Below, piece by piece: positions 38,373 to 46,850 of a stretch of DNA of 46,850 bases. Every line of letters begins with the position of its first letter. The first letter of the stretch is position 1. Source of the DNA: an uncultured Pelagibacteraceae bacterium (GTDB taxonomy: Bacteria > Pseudomonadota > Alphaproteobacteria > Pelagibacterales > Pelagibacteraceae); assembly GCA_902593405.1 (NCBI GenBank), contig CACJIB010000007.1:1-46850 (forward strand). The letters are read 5' to 3'. A program made the translations under genes and the position numbers. Under the pieces are notes generated by a model. It ran no database searches, was not told the origin of the DNA, and saw nothing but the letters and a program-made list of their open reading frames with translations.

Positions 38373-39255
38373 TTTGTTCAGCACTTATATCAGAATTTTT
38401 CTTTAACAATATTGATAATAAAGTTCCAATTTTAGATGCAAGATCTTTACGCTCAACGATTAAATCGACAAAACCAGTTTTTTCAACATATTCACTTTTT
38501 TGAAAACCTTCAGGAAGTTCTTCTTTAACAGTTCCTTGAATTACTCTTGCACCTGCAAATGCAATTAAAGCTCCTGGTTCTGCAATATGAATATCACCTA
38601 ACATAGCGTATGATGCGGTAATACCCCCTGCAGTAGGATCAGTGATACAAACTAAATAAGGAAGACCGTTTTTCTTTAATTCATTAATTGCAAGTGTTGT
38701 TCTTGTCATTTGAGATAAAGAAATTAAACTTTCCATCATTCTCATTCCTCCACCAGCGCTAATACATAAAAAAGGTGTTTGATTTTCTATCGCATGCTGT
38801 ATTCCATATAAAAAAGCTTCACCTTCTGCTGCTGCCATTGAGGCTCCTAAAAAATCGAAATCAGAAGCTACAGCGGTAATTTTAATATTATTTATAGTTC
38901 CAGAAACAACCATCATTCCACATTCCAATCCTGTTTTTTTTCGAGCACTTTTTAATCTTTCTTTATAAGGTTTAGAGTCTGTCCAATTTAGTGGATCATC
39001 TTTTGGTATTGGGGTTTTAAAAATCTCGTAATTGTTTTTTCCAAACAATATATCAAATCTTTGATGAGGTTTTATTCTATGATGACGTTTACAATCAGGA
39101 CATACCCATAAGTTTTCCTCTAAATCCTTTTTTAAAATTGGACCCTTGCAACATGATGTCCAGTCACTTTTTGCAATATCTTCTTTCGTAGCTCTTTCAC
39201 GTATAGCAGTTTTAATTTTCTCACCTGCTTTAATTATTTTAGTTATCCAGTTCAT
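38326..39255 (-). CDS. accD: acetyl-CoA carboxylase carboxyltransferase beta
   Basis: With AccA it transfers CO2 from carboxybiotin to acetyl-CoA, the first step of fatty-acid synthesis. 309 residues; crotonase-like core with ISAGGGMRMMESLISL and TDPTAGGITASYAMLGDI. The N-terminal zinc ribbon is altered: the second pair is CPDC (Cys52, Cys55) but the first is two adjacent Cys (35-36) instead of C-x-x-C, and the loop is two residues shorter than in E. coli. It overlaps trpA by 4 nt (ATGA). trpA-accD-folC is a standard order. Confidence 0.95.
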   Translation of the reverse strand: MNWITKIIKAGEKIKTAIRERATKEDIAKSDWTSCCKGPILKKDLEENLWVCPDCKRHHRIKPHQRFDILFGKNNYEIFKTPIPKDDPLNWTDSKPYKERLKSARKKTGLECGMMVVSGTINNIKITAVASDFDFLGASMAAAEGEAFLYGIQHAIENQTPFLCISAGGGMRMMESLISLSQMTRTTLAINELKKNGLPYLVCITDPTAGGITASYAMLGDIHIAEPGALIAFAGARVIQGTVKEELPEGFQKSEYVEKTGFVDLIVERKDLASKIGTLLSILLKKNSDISAEQNETSEDSQQLSKVAS

Positions 39256-40052
39256 AGAATCTTTTTCTTTAATCTCTTAACGATATTAGTAACATTTGTG
39301 ACAGCATTTTGTCTCTTTTCAATTGATTTAGAGATTTCCTTGCAAATTGCACTACCAACCACCAAACCATCAGCTTTTTTTAGAGATTTGATTGTTTTTT
39401 CTGTAATACCAAAGCCTATAACAACATTTTTCGATTTATTTTGTTTTTTTATTTTATTGTATTTTTCTAGTATTTTTTTTGGTGACACTTTAAGCTTTCC
39501 GCCTGTAGTGGATAACATACTTATATAATAAATCATATCATGTGAATCTTTTATGATTTTTTTTAATCTTATTTTAGAAGTAGTTGGTGAAACTAATTGA
39601 ATAAAATTAATTCCTTTTTTTTTACATTTTGAGGCAAAATTTTTGTTTTCAGGATAAGGTAAATCAACAACTATTAAACCATCAATTTTTGACTTTTTGC
39701 ATTTATCTAAAAATTTATTTTCATTATATTGATAGATCATATTGTAATAGCCCATCAGTATAATTGGTTTATTTTTTTTTATTTTTTTAAAATTTTTTGC
39801 AATTGAAAATACATCATTAATTTTAATACCATTTTTAATTGCCCGGTAAGCACTTGTTTGTATCTGCCCTCCATCAGCTATAGGAGTGTTATGTGGAAAA
39901 CCTAATTCACAAATATCTGCGTAATTAGAAATTGATTTTAATATTTCTAAGGATTTTTTTTTAGTATTATCTCCAGCAACAGTATATGTCAGTAAAGCTG
40001 GTCTATTCTCTTTTTTTGCAGCTGAGAAAGCTTTGCTAATTAACGAATTCAT
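39252..40052 (-). CDS. trpA: tryptophan synthase alpha chain
   Basis: It cleaves indole-3-glycerol phosphate to indole and glyceraldehyde-3-phosphate. TIM-barrel of 266 residues. CELGFPHNTPIADGGQIQ contains the catalytic Glu and the Asp region, IILMGYYNMIYQY and DGLIVVDLPYPE follow, and GFGITEKTIKSLKKADGLVVGSAI binds phosphate. The start shares one base with the trpB stop. Since it only works with TrpB, the neighbouring divergent TrpB is likely its partner. Confidence 0.95.
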   Translation of the reverse strand: MNSLISKAFSAAKKENRPALLTYTVAGDNTKKKSLEILKSISNYADICELGFPHNTPIADGGQIQTSAYRAIKNGIKINDVFSIAKNFKKIKKNKPIILMGYYNMIYQYNENKFLDKCKKSKIDGLIVVDLPYPENKNFASKCKKKGINFIQLVSPTTSKIRLKKIIKDSHDMIYYISMLSTTGGKLKVSPKKILEKYNKIKKQNKSKNVVIGFGITEKTIKSLKKADGLVVGSAICKEISKSIEKRQNAVTNVTNIVKRLKKKIL

Positions 40053-41281
40053 TAATTTTTACCCAATCTTTCTCTTAAAATATCTCTATCTTTTTTAGCA
40101 TCACCACAAGAGTTAACTATTATGATTGTGTCTTTACTTAATTTTGGTGCTATTTTTATCGCCTCAGCAAATGCATGACTAGGTTCTAAACTTGGATTAA
40201 GTTTTTCAAATTTAGTGACCATCACATGTGCTTTTAGTGCTTCTTCATCAGTTGCGTAAGTGTATCTGGCTCTTTTTGTATCTTTTAAAAAACAATGTAT
40301 AGGACTTACACCTGGGTAATCCAATCCAGCACTAATTGATTCAGTATCATTAATTTGACCTTCATTGTTTTGACAAACATAAGAAGCTGCACCATGTAAA
40401 ATTCCAATTTTAGCATTTCTACTTAAAGGAGCAGCATGGAGTTTAGATTTTTTTGGACCTCCAGCTTCTACACCAACTAACTCTATTTGTGATTTATTAA
40501 AATCTATAAATTCACTCCAAAAACCATATGCTGAACTTCCACCACCCACACAGTTAATTAATTTAATTTTTTTTGGAATTTTTTTGAATTCTTTTTTAAT
40601 TTGTATTTTTAATTCTCTTGATATTTGAGCTGTACTCCATCCACAAATTTTTACAAATATATTTGGACCTACTGTACTTCCAACGCACATATGTGTAGTA
40701 TCACAATTTGATACCCAATATCTCATACACTCACTAACTGCATCAACCAATGTTTGACTGCCCGAATATACAGGAACTATTTCAGCACCATTTTTTCTCA
40801 TAGCATCACAATTTGGTTTTTGTCTCTTGATATCTTTTGCACCCATGAAAATTTTACATTTGAGATCAAATTTCTTAGCAGCCATACTCAACATTTTACC
40901 TGCATAACCAGCACCAGTGTCACCAACTATATATTTTTTTCCCATAGCTTTACAAATTAATGCATGAACAGTTGCATTGTATATTTTGTGGGCACCACCA
41001 TTAGCTTCTGACACAACTTTAGCCCATATTTGAGCACCACCCAAATGATTAGATAAATTTTCTAATTTTACAAATGATGTAGGTGATCCTATATAATTCT
41101 TAAAGTAATAATCTCTCTTTTTTAAAAATTTCTTATTATTTCTTAATTTTGAAAACTCTCGTGTTAGATCTTCTACAGGTTTTTTTAAAGTTTCAGGAAT
41201 AAAACTTCCTCCAAATTTACCACCCCAAAAACCGTAACGATCATGTTGGTCAATTAGAGGAATTTTTTTTTTAAGTTTCAT
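40052..41281 (-). CDS. trpB: tryptophan synthase beta chain, divergent active site
   Basis: 409 residues. The TrpB frame is clear: GKFGGSFIPETL, GGAHK with the PLP Lys99, MGAKDIKRQKPNCDAMRKNGAEIVPVYSGS, CVGGGSS (phosphate loop, 244-250), SISAGLDYPGVSPIH and LEPSHA. Several residues usually invariant are changed relative to Salmonella TrpB: catalytic Glu109 is Asp (121), the adjacent GAGQHG is GAGYAG, KRED before the PLP Lys is KVVS, GGGSN is GGGSS, and the C-terminal SGRGDKD is CGDAKKD, placing Cys392 where Ser377 contacts the PLP ring nitrogen. It lies between trpF and trpA, so it should be the operon's beta subunit. Confidence 0.88.
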   Translation of the reverse strand: MKLKKKIPLIDQHDRYGFWGGKFGGSFIPETLKKPVEDLTREFSKLRNNKKFLKKRDYYFKNYIGSPTSFVKLENLSNHLGGAQIWAKVVSEANGGAHKIYNATVHALICKAMGKKYIVGDTGAGYAGKMLSMAAKKFDLKCKIFMGAKDIKRQKPNCDAMRKNGAEIVPVYSGSQTLVDAVSECMRYWVSNCDTTHMCVGSTVGPNIFVKICGWSTAQISRELKIQIKKEFKKIPKKIKLINCVGGGSSAYGFWSEFIDFNKSQIELVGVEAGGPKKSKLHAAPLSRNAKIGILHGAASYVCQNNEGQINDTESISAGLDYPGVSPIHCFLKDTKRARYTYATDEEALKAHVMVTKFEKLNPSLEPSHAFAEAIKIAPKLSKDTIIIVNSCGDAKKDRDILRERLGKN

Positions 41282-41901
41282 TTATTAATTTTATTTAAAT
41301 TGTTTAAAAAAATGTCTATTTTGGATGTATCTTTTAATCCAGAAGTTTCCAAGCCTCCAGATAAATCTAAGTAATTAGCAATTTTCTCATAATTTTTTAG
41401 ATTATCATCAAATTTTATATTACCAGCTAGCATTAATTCTTTGTTTAATTTGATGTTTTTAATCAAGTTATGATCAAATCCCTGACTTTTTTCATAACCT
41501 TTACTATCAAATAGATAAACATCTGTTACGTCTGCAAATGACTTAAACTTAAGAACATCAGTTTCATCTTTTATTGTTAAAGCTGTAATAATTTTTTTTT
41601 GATATTTTTGTTTTATCTGCTTAATTGTATCAGGATTACAGTCATACAATTGATAATAATCAAAAGGTAAACTTTTAATTTCTTCTAAAGTTTGATTGTT
41701 AGGTTTTACCAAAACAGCAACAAATTCACTTTTGTTCTTATTTACATTTAACAATTTCTTTAGAGAGTTTAGTTCAACATATCTTGAGCTTTTTGGATAA
41801 TTACAAATAAATCCAATAAATTTTGGAGGATAAGGATGATTTATTATGTAATTTAAAGTATCAGAATCTTTTATACCGCAAATCTTACAACCTTTGATCA
41901 T
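41278..41901 (-). CDS. trpF: phosphoribosylanthranilate isomerase
   Basis: 207-residue TIM barrel for the third step of tryptophan synthesis. The catalytic Cys is in KICGIKD at the N-terminus and the catalytic Asp in YLFDSKG; LDLSGGLETSGLKD is the C-terminal phosphate-binding loop. It overlaps both pyrF and trpB by 4 nt. Confidence 0.92.
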   Translation of the reverse strand: MIKGCKICGIKDSDTLNYIINHPYPPKFIGFICNYPKSSRYVELNSLKKLLNVNKNKSEFVAVLVKPNNQTLEEIKSLPFDYYQLYDCNPDTIKQIKQKYQKKIITALTIKDETDVLKFKSFADVTDVYLFDSKGYEKSQGFDHNLIKNIKLNKELMLAGNIKFDDNLKNYEKIANYLDLSGGLETSGLKDTSKIDIFLNNLNKINK

Positions 41902-42590
41902 TTGTTAAGATGATCAGTAAGTTTTTTGGTGTTATTTTTTATGTTACCTTTTGTAAGAGATCTTCCAATAACAATACCAGAAACCTTATTTTTAAAAGCT
42001 TGTTTAGGAGTCATAATTCGCATTTGATCATTTAAACTATCGCCAGGCAACCTTATTCCTGGAGTTATGATTAATAAATTTTTGTATTTTTTACGAACCA
42101 TCATAGCTTCTCGAGCAGAACAAACTATACCATCGCATCCTGATTTTTTAATTAAGGCTGCTTGTTTTAAAACTAACTGTTTCACATTTTTTGTGTGACC
42201 CATCTCTTTAAGAGATTTATTATTAAGACTTGTTAAAATTGTAACTCCCAGAACTTTTAGATTTTTATTTATTTTCTTTGCCTGTTTTTTTGTTGATTTA
42301 AGCATTTCCAGACCACCATTTACATGCACTGTTACATATTTGCATTTTTTTAAATCTTTTAAACTGTCAATAGCAGACAATGCAGTTTGGGGGATATCAT
42401 TTATCTTTAAATCTAACCAAAAATCCTTTTTAAATTTTTCTAAAAATTTTCTTCCATTTTTAGAATAAAAGAATTGAAGACCAAACTTTGGAATTATTTT
42501 TAATTTATTTGAATTAGTTTGATCAATTATTTTTTTTATTTTATTTAAATTTGAAGTATCACAAGCAACAAAAATAAGTTTATTCTTCAT
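41898..42590 (-). CDS. pyrF: orotidine 5'-phosphate decarboxylase
   Basis: It decarboxylates OMP to UMP. 230-residue barrel; the catalytic DxKxxD is in WLDLKINDIPQTA, followed by VTVHVNGGLEML, and the C-terminal IITPGIRLPGD plus GIVIGRSLTKG phosphate site. Next to trpF, as in many alphaproteobacteria. It overlaps the ihfB end by 11 nt. Confidence 0.95.
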   Translation of the reverse strand: MKNKLIFVACDTSNLNKIKKIIDQTNSNKLKIIPKFGLQFFYSKNGRKFLEKFKKDFWLDLKINDIPQTALSAIDSLKDLKKCKYVTVHVNGGLEMLKSTKKQAKKINKNLKVLGVTILTSLNNKSLKEMGHTKNVKQLVLKQAALIKKSGCDGIVCSAREAMMVRKKYKNLLIITPGIRLPGDSLNDQMRIMTPKQAFKNKVSGIVIGRSLTKGNIKNNTKKLTDHLNK

Positions 42591-42870
42591 TATTCAGTTT
42601 TGTAAACAAGTCTTTTGACATTTTAAAGTGAATAGTTTTTTTTTCTGGAGTGTTAACCTTTTCGCCAGTTTTGGGATTTCTTGATATTCTTGCTTTTTGA
42701 ATGTTTGTAGAAAAAACTCCAAAGCCTCTTAATTCCACTCTATCTCCTCTTTTAAGAGCTCTTTTAATTTCATTAAAGATTATATTTGTAAACTTTTCTA
42801 GATCTTTTTTTAGAAAATTAGGATAATTTTTTGATAGTTGTTTCAAAAGCTTTGATTTTACAACAGCCAA
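42580..42870 (-). CDS. ihfB: integration host factor beta subunit
   Basis: 96 residues of the HU/IHF family. The DNA-bending arm and core are seen in GDRVELRGFGVFSTNIQKARISRNPKTG and KKTIHFKMSKDL. The position right behind rpsA identifies the beta subunit. The start is TTG at 42870, 17 nt after the rpsA stop; the protein bends DNA at promoters and recombination sites. Confidence 0.93.
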   Translation of the reverse strand: MAVVKSKLLKQLSKNYPNFLKKDLEKFTNIIFNEIKRALKRGDRVELRGFGVFSTNIQKARISRNPKTGEKVNTPEKKTIHFKMSKDLFTKLNNEE

Positions 42871-42887
42871 TTTAAATCTTCTTTAAA

Positions 42888-44618
42888 CTATTCTTTATCT
42901 TTTTTTACTTTTTTTTTCAAATCGTCTGACAATGATGAGAAAGGTAAATTTTTACCAGATCCTTCAGATCCATATTTGTCAAGTGCTTCTTTTTTTTCTA
43001 TTTCCTCTAAAAGTTTTATACTTAAAGCCACTTTTCTTTTGCTTAAATCTAATTCAGCAATTGCACAATCTAGTTTTTCACCACCTGTCCATCTGCTTGG
43101 TCTAGCATCAGCTGCATTAATTGCAATAGCAGATTTTTTTATCAAAAAATCCATTTCACATCCCTCTGGTCTGACCGTCAGTCCTTTGTTATCTGTTGCA
43201 ATTACTTTTACAGTAATTGTTTGATTTATGCTTTTATCTTTAAACCAATCAAACGGGTCAGACTGGGTCTGTCTTAAACCAACACGTATTTTTTGTTCCG
43301 AAGATTTAATCTCTAGAACTTTAACTTTTAGTTTATCACCTTTTTTATATTTAGATAATTCTTCTTCTCCATTATTAAAATAAGTCAAATCATTGCAGTG
43401 AAGAAAAGCGTCAATATCTAAATCTTTAATTTTTATAAATAACGAATACTCATTTTTGTTTACAATTTCACCCTCGACAATGCTATCAACAGGATAATTT
43501 TTTTCAAAGCTTTCAAAAGGATTTTCTTGTGTTAATCTATGTGATATTGCAACTCTTCTTTTATTTTTATCTATCTCTGTTATTACACAAGATATTTCAT
43601 CACCAACTTTAAACATTTTTTTTGCAGAAATATTTTTTTTATTCCACGAAAGTTCAGATGAATGTAAAAGAGTGGTTAGACCTGGCTCTAATTCACAAAA
43701 CGCACCAAAGTCCATTAATTTTACAACTTTTACTTTATAAGTTTTGTTTAATTCGTAATTGTCGATATGTTCAAATGGATCAGGGCTCATTTGTTTTAAA
43801 CTAACTCCGACTTGAAGCTTTTCAAGATCAACACTAATTACTTTAACATCGTGTTTATCACCTACATTAAAAAATTCATCTGGATGATTAACTCTGCTAT
43901 AGCTTATTTCTTGTAGATGACACAGTACATCTAATTCTCCATTAACATTAAAAAAACATCCGAAGGTACTATATCCCTTAACTTCAGCATTTTTAATAAT
44001 GTCTCCAACTTTATATTTTTCTACAATTTTTGCTTTATCCTCTTTTTTAAATGATGAAATAATTTCTCTTCTAGAAACACACGCATTTCCTCTCACTTTA
44101 TCTAATTTAATTAGAGCGAATTTTTGTGGTTCATTCATTAGATGGCTAATATCTTTAAGTGGTTTGTCACTGATTTGTGATCCAGGTAAAAACATCAAAG
44201 ACCCTGTATCGATGTGTTCAACTATACATCCACCCTTACACTTAGATGTAATTTTACCCATGATTGGTTCGTTTTTTTCATATGCTTCTACTAACTTATC
44301 CCATCCTTTTATTTTTTGGGCCTTGTTAGCTGAAACTAAAACTTCACCGTTCTTATCCTCAATTTTTTCTAGCAATACAGAAATTGTCTCTCCGATTTTA
44401 ATTTTTTCTGAAAGACCCATACTTTTTAATTCATTAATATCTAATACTGGTTCAGATTTCAGACCCTCTACAAATAGAAAAACAAATTTTTCTGTAATTT
44501 TATTTATTTTACCCTCAATAATTTTACCTTCTTCAATTTGAATTTTTGAGAGTTGACTGTTAAGTAGTTTTTCGAATTCTTGGGTGGCAGGATTTGACAA
44601 ATCTTTGTAAATTTCCAT
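42888..44618 (-). CDS. rpsA: 30S ribosomal protein S1
   Basis: 576 residues with six tandem S1 (OB-fold) repeats at about 30-100, 115-180, 203-270, 290-360, 375-445 and 460-530; repeats 3 to 5 are best conserved (e.g. GDKHDVKVISVDLEKLQVGVSLKQ, LMDFGAFCELEPG). It tethers mRNA to the 30S subunit, important where Shine-Dalgarno sites are weak, as in this window. In most proteobacteria cmk precedes rpsA; here aroA does, with a 148-nt gap. Confidence 0.96.
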   Translation of the reverse strand: MEIYKDLSNPATQEFEKLLNSQLSKIQIEEGKIIEGKINKITEKFVFLFVEGLKSEPVLDINELKSMGLSEKIKIGETISVLLEKIEDKNGEVLVSANKAQKIKGWDKLVEAYEKNEPIMGKITSKCKGGCIVEHIDTGSLMFLPGSQISDKPLKDISHLMNEPQKFALIKLDKVRGNACVSRREIISSFKKEDKAKIVEKYKVGDIIKNAEVKGYSTFGCFFNVNGELDVLCHLQEISYSRVNHPDEFFNVGDKHDVKVISVDLEKLQVGVSLKQMSPDPFEHIDNYELNKTYKVKVVKLMDFGAFCELEPGLTTLLHSSELSWNKKNISAKKMFKVGDEISCVITEIDKNKRRVAISHRLTQENPFESFEKNYPVDSIVEGEIVNKNEYSLFIKIKDLDIDAFLHCNDLTYFNNGEEELSKYKKGDKLKVKVLEIKSSEQKIRVGLRQTQSDPFDWFKDKSINQTITVKVIATDNKGLTVRPEGCEMDFLIKKSAIAINAADARPSRWTGGEKLDCAIAELDLSKRKVALSIKLLEEIEKKEALDKYGSEGSGKNLPFSSLSDDLKKKVKKDKE

Positions 44619-44766
44619 TAATTTTATTATATCTTTTCAAATATGTTTATTTTTAAAATTTCGACCTTTTAGATAAATTTATTCAGTTAATCAACATAGA
44701 AATTCAATATTTGTGCGTAATTCATGAAAGAAATAGCATTAAATTAGCTGATTTTTCTTAATTATT
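44619..44766 (-). other. gap upstream of rpsA, no gene seen
   Basis: 148 nt between aroA and rpsA. It is the longest gap in this operon and should hold the S1 leader or promoter. A TATAAT on the minus strand (44626-44631) lies only 7 nt before the ATG, which would give a near-leaderless transcript, so it may be coincidental. No frame encodes a CMP kinase remnant. Confidence 0.4.
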
Positions 44767-46089
44767 TTAAATTTTTAAACCTAGAAGCTTAAGTTTATCT
44801 AAAAATGATGGAAATGATGTGTTTATGGAGTTTTTATCATGTATTTTCCAATTGCCACCAAAACATAATGCTGCAACGACACTTGTCATAAAAACTCTGT
44901 GATCCTTTAAATAGTTTTTAATTGTTATATTTTTTGAAACTTTAAGCTCAGGATTTCCATAAATTTTAATATCATTATTTTTAATAATATTTTTTACTCC
45001 AAGTGCGCTCAAAATTTTCGAACCCCAAACAAGTCTTGGGCTTTCTTTTTCATTTAGTTCTGAAAGGTTTTTAAAATAAGAAATTCCATTTGCTTTGGCA
45101 GCGACTAAAAAAATTAGCAAAAATTCATCTATAGACTGACTATTAAATTTTGTAGGACAATTGATTGGAGCAATATTTTTTTGACTTTTTACATGAAGAT
45201 CAGCAATCATTTCACCTTTGTAATTTTTTTTATTTTTAATGAAAATTTTAATGTTCATTAATTTTAAAATTTTTAAAATACCTATTCTTGATGGATTAAT
45301 GTTAACATTTTTAATAATTAATTCAGATTTCTCAGATAAAATTGTTAAAACAATAAAAAAAGAACTTGAGCTTATGTCAGAAGGAATTTTGTAATTTAAT
45401 GTTTTTATTTTTTTAATACCATTTATAGTGATGAAATCATATTTTTTATCTCGTTTAATTTTTATTGGTAATTTAAGATGCTTATAGAGTAGCTCAGTAT
45501 GGTTTCTTGATTTTTTTGCTTTAATCATTGTTTTACCTGGTGTATTTAATGCAGCCAGCATTACACAACTTTTACATTGAGCAGATCCTTTATTTTCAAG
45601 ATATTTAATTGGATTTGGATGTTCTGTCCCTTGAATAGTTATAGGAAGCTTCCCTGAGTTTGTTTTAAATTTTGCGCCAAATTTTTCTAGGGGATTTACA
45701 ATTCTTTTAAAATCTCGTTTTGAAAGACTTTCATCTCCAATAATTTTTATTTTTGATTTTGAATGAACTAAAAATCCTAAAATCAGCCTTCCTAAAGTAC
45801 CAGAATTTCCACAATCAAGTACAAGATTTTTTTTATAACTAAATTTATTAATACCTGAACCAATGATCTCGCACCGATTATTATATAATTTTACTTTTAC
45901 ACCAAGTTTTTTTAAGCAATCTAATGTATTGAGAACATCTTCTGATTTTAATAAATTATAAGCAGTTGATTTCCCTATTGCTTGAGATGAAAGTAAAGCC
46001 CACCTAATAGAAAGACTTTTGTCACCCTCAGTAGTAATTTTTTTACTAAATGGTTTTATTTTACTGTTAATATTTAAAATATTTTTCAT
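44767..46089 (-). CDS. aroA: 3-phosphoshikimate 1-carboxyvinyltransferase (EPSP synthase)
   Basis: It joins PEP to shikimate-3-phosphate. 440 residues from ATG 46089, 1 nt after the lptB stop; a longer reading to 46134 would lie inside lptB. TEGDKSLSIRWALLSSQAIG, SEDVLNTLDCLKKLGV, DCGNSGTLGRLILGFL and GDESLSKRD are the substrate-binding segments. The usual GNAGT motif is GNSGT here. Further stretches are PSDISSSSFFIV (S3P binding) and KESPRL. Confidence 0.92.
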   Translation of the reverse strand: MKNILNINSKIKPFSKKITTEGDKSLSIRWALLSSQAIGKSTAYNLLKSEDVLNTLDCLKKLGVKVKLYNNRCEIIGSGINKFSYKKNLVLDCGNSGTLGRLILGFLVHSKSKIKIIGDESLSKRDFKRIVNPLEKFGAKFKTNSGKLPITIQGTEHPNPIKYLENKGSAQCKSCVMLAALNTPGKTMIKAKKSRNHTELLYKHLKLPIKIKRDKKYDFITINGIKKIKTLNYKIPSDISSSSFFIVLTILSEKSELIIKNVNINPSRIGILKILKLMNIKIFIKNKKNYKGEMIADLHVKSQKNIAPINCPTKFNSQSIDEFLLIFLVAAKANGISYFKNLSELNEKESPRLVWGSKILSALGVKNIIKNNDIKIYGNPELKVSKNITIKNYLKDHRVFMTSVVAALCFGGNWKIHDKNSINTSFPSFLDKLKLLGLKI

Positions 46090-46090
46090 A

Positions 46091-46850
46091 TTAATTAATA
46101 ATAAATGAATCCCCAAAGTAAGCATCTTTGGCATTTACATTATTAATTAAGTTTGAAGGCGTATCTTGAGCAATTACTCTTCCGTTATGTATAATTGCAG
46201 CTGTGTCTACACATTTTAATAGGTCACGCGCTTGATGATCACATAATATCACAGATATGTTGTTAAAACTTTGAAGATTTACAATAATTTCCTGAAGAAT
46301 TTTTATTGTCATTACATCTAATGCAGCAAACGGTTCATCTAAAAGTAATATTTTTGGATCAGAAATTAATGTCATTGCTATTACTAATTTTTTTCTTTGG
46401 CCACCAGACAGTAATTTTGCTTTTATATCTCTAACAGGGTCTAACTCAAATTTTGAAATTAGAGAATTTATTTTTTCATTTCTCACACTTGTATTTTCAA
46501 TATTTATCTCAGCAATTGCTTTTAGGTTTTCGCCAACGGTTAGATCATAAAAATAGCCTCCAGATTGAGGGACCATCCCAATTTTAAATTTATTAGTTCT
46601 TTCAAATATTGGATATTTGTTAACTTTTTTAGAATTAACTATTATAGAACCATAATCAGGATTAATTAAACCTGTTATTAAATTAAAAATAGTCGATTTG
46701 CCCGCACCATTTGCACCAAGCAATCCTAATATTTGACCGTCATTTAGATTTAAATTTAAGTTATCTAATATTGTCTTACGCCCATATTTTATTGATATAT
46801 TTTGAAGTTTTAATATTGATATATCTTTTTTAAAAGATTTTATTCTAAAT
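46091..46850 (-). CDS. lptB: LptB, LPS export ABC ATPase, 5' end cut by window
   Basis: The frame stays open to the window end with no ATG, so the start lies beyond 46850; 252 codons are visible. ABC-ATPase motifs: Walker A GANGAGKST, Q-loop VPQSGGYFYDLTVGEN, signature LLSGGQRKKL, Walker B ILLLDEPFAALD, and H-loop CDHQARD. The sequence SGGQRKKLVIAMTLISDPKILLLDEPFAALD and its coupling to aroA fit LptB, which powers LPS transport with LptF/G. Other small ABC ATPases cannot be fully excluded. Confidence 0.85.
   Translation of the reverse strand, partial: FRIKSFKKDISILKLQNISIKYGRKTILDNLNLNLNDGQILGLLGANGAGKSTIFNLITGLINPDYGSIIVNSKKVNKYPIFERTNKFKIGMVPQSGGYFYDLTVGENLKAIAEINIENTSVRNEKINSLISKFELDPVRDIKAKLLSGGQRKKLVIAMTLISDPKILLLDEPFAALDVMTIKILQEIIVNLQSFNNISVILCDHQARDLLKCVDTAAIIHNGRVIAQDTPSNLINNVNAKDAYFGDSFIIN

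Noticed and set aside
43999..44541. 180-codon plus-strand frame opposite rpsA
   Set aside because: rpsA is intact with six S1 repeats; this frame is its shadow.
44626..44631. TATAAT as the rpsA promoter
   Set aside because: It lies 7 nt before the start codon, giving almost no leader, and has no -35; in AT-rich sequence such hexamers occur by chance.

Overview
The window is a very AT-rich, tightly packed stretch of a free-living marine alphaproteobacterium, almost certainly SAR11 (Candidatus Pelagibacter or a close relative). This rests on recognised families and gene order, not on a database search. The signs are Lys/Asn/Ile-rich proteins, junctions of mostly -4 to +3 nt, convergent genes whose 3' ends overlap, a tRNA-His without G-1 and with A73 (an alphaproteobacterial trait), and alphaproteobacterial blocks such as rpmH-rnpA-yidD-yidC...argB...dapD-dapE, trpF-trpB-trpA-accD-folC, cobS-cobT and regB.

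Region 1 (1-4326, + strand) looks like the edge of a cell-surface polysaccharide island: a 2OG-Fe(II) oxygenase cut by the window start, a DUF4422-like protein, a SAM methyltransferase, a GalE-like epimerase and an unrecognised glycosyltransferase-like protein, ending at tRNA-Ser(GGA). Region 2 (4400-17133) is core: gyrB (frame broken at a run of nine A), a RegB-type redox sensor kinase, cobS/cobT with a J-domain protein on the minus strand, bolA, aroK-aroB on the minus strand, a small membrane protein, a secreted protein of unknown function, and def-fmt-truA. Region 3 (17113-24504, - strand) holds a SET-domain methyltransferase, a histone-deacetylase-family hydrolase, dapE, dapD, a HAD nucleotidase, argB, yidC, yidD, rnpA and rpmH.

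Region 4 (24602-37110, mainly +) holds a TVP38/DedA-like membrane protein, tRNA-Thr on the minus strand, two small basic proteins coupled to dcd, then murA, a DUF2948-like gene, hisD, infA, tRNA-Phe, a cold-shock gene with a clear terminator, and tRNA-His followed 4 nt later by hisS-hisZ-hisG. A nuclease group follows (rmuC, an MGME1-like PD-(D/E)XK exonuclease, an exonuclease I), then thioredoxin. Region 5 (37107-46850, - strand) reads lptB-aroA-rpsA-ihfB-pyrF-trpF-trpB-trpA-accD-folC, nearly all overlapping.

There is no insertion sequence, prophage, CRISPR array or rRNA gene. The points most worth a second look are the gyrB frame break and its Asn-Gly-rich Toprim insertion, a TrpB with several replaced catalytic residues, CobST with a J-domain partner but no cobalamin genes, the RmuC/MGME1-like/ExoI group, the SET-HDAC pair, unusual T-loops in two tRNAs, and the tRNA-His/hisS/hisZ/hisG cluster. 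No stretch over 300 bases lacks a gene.
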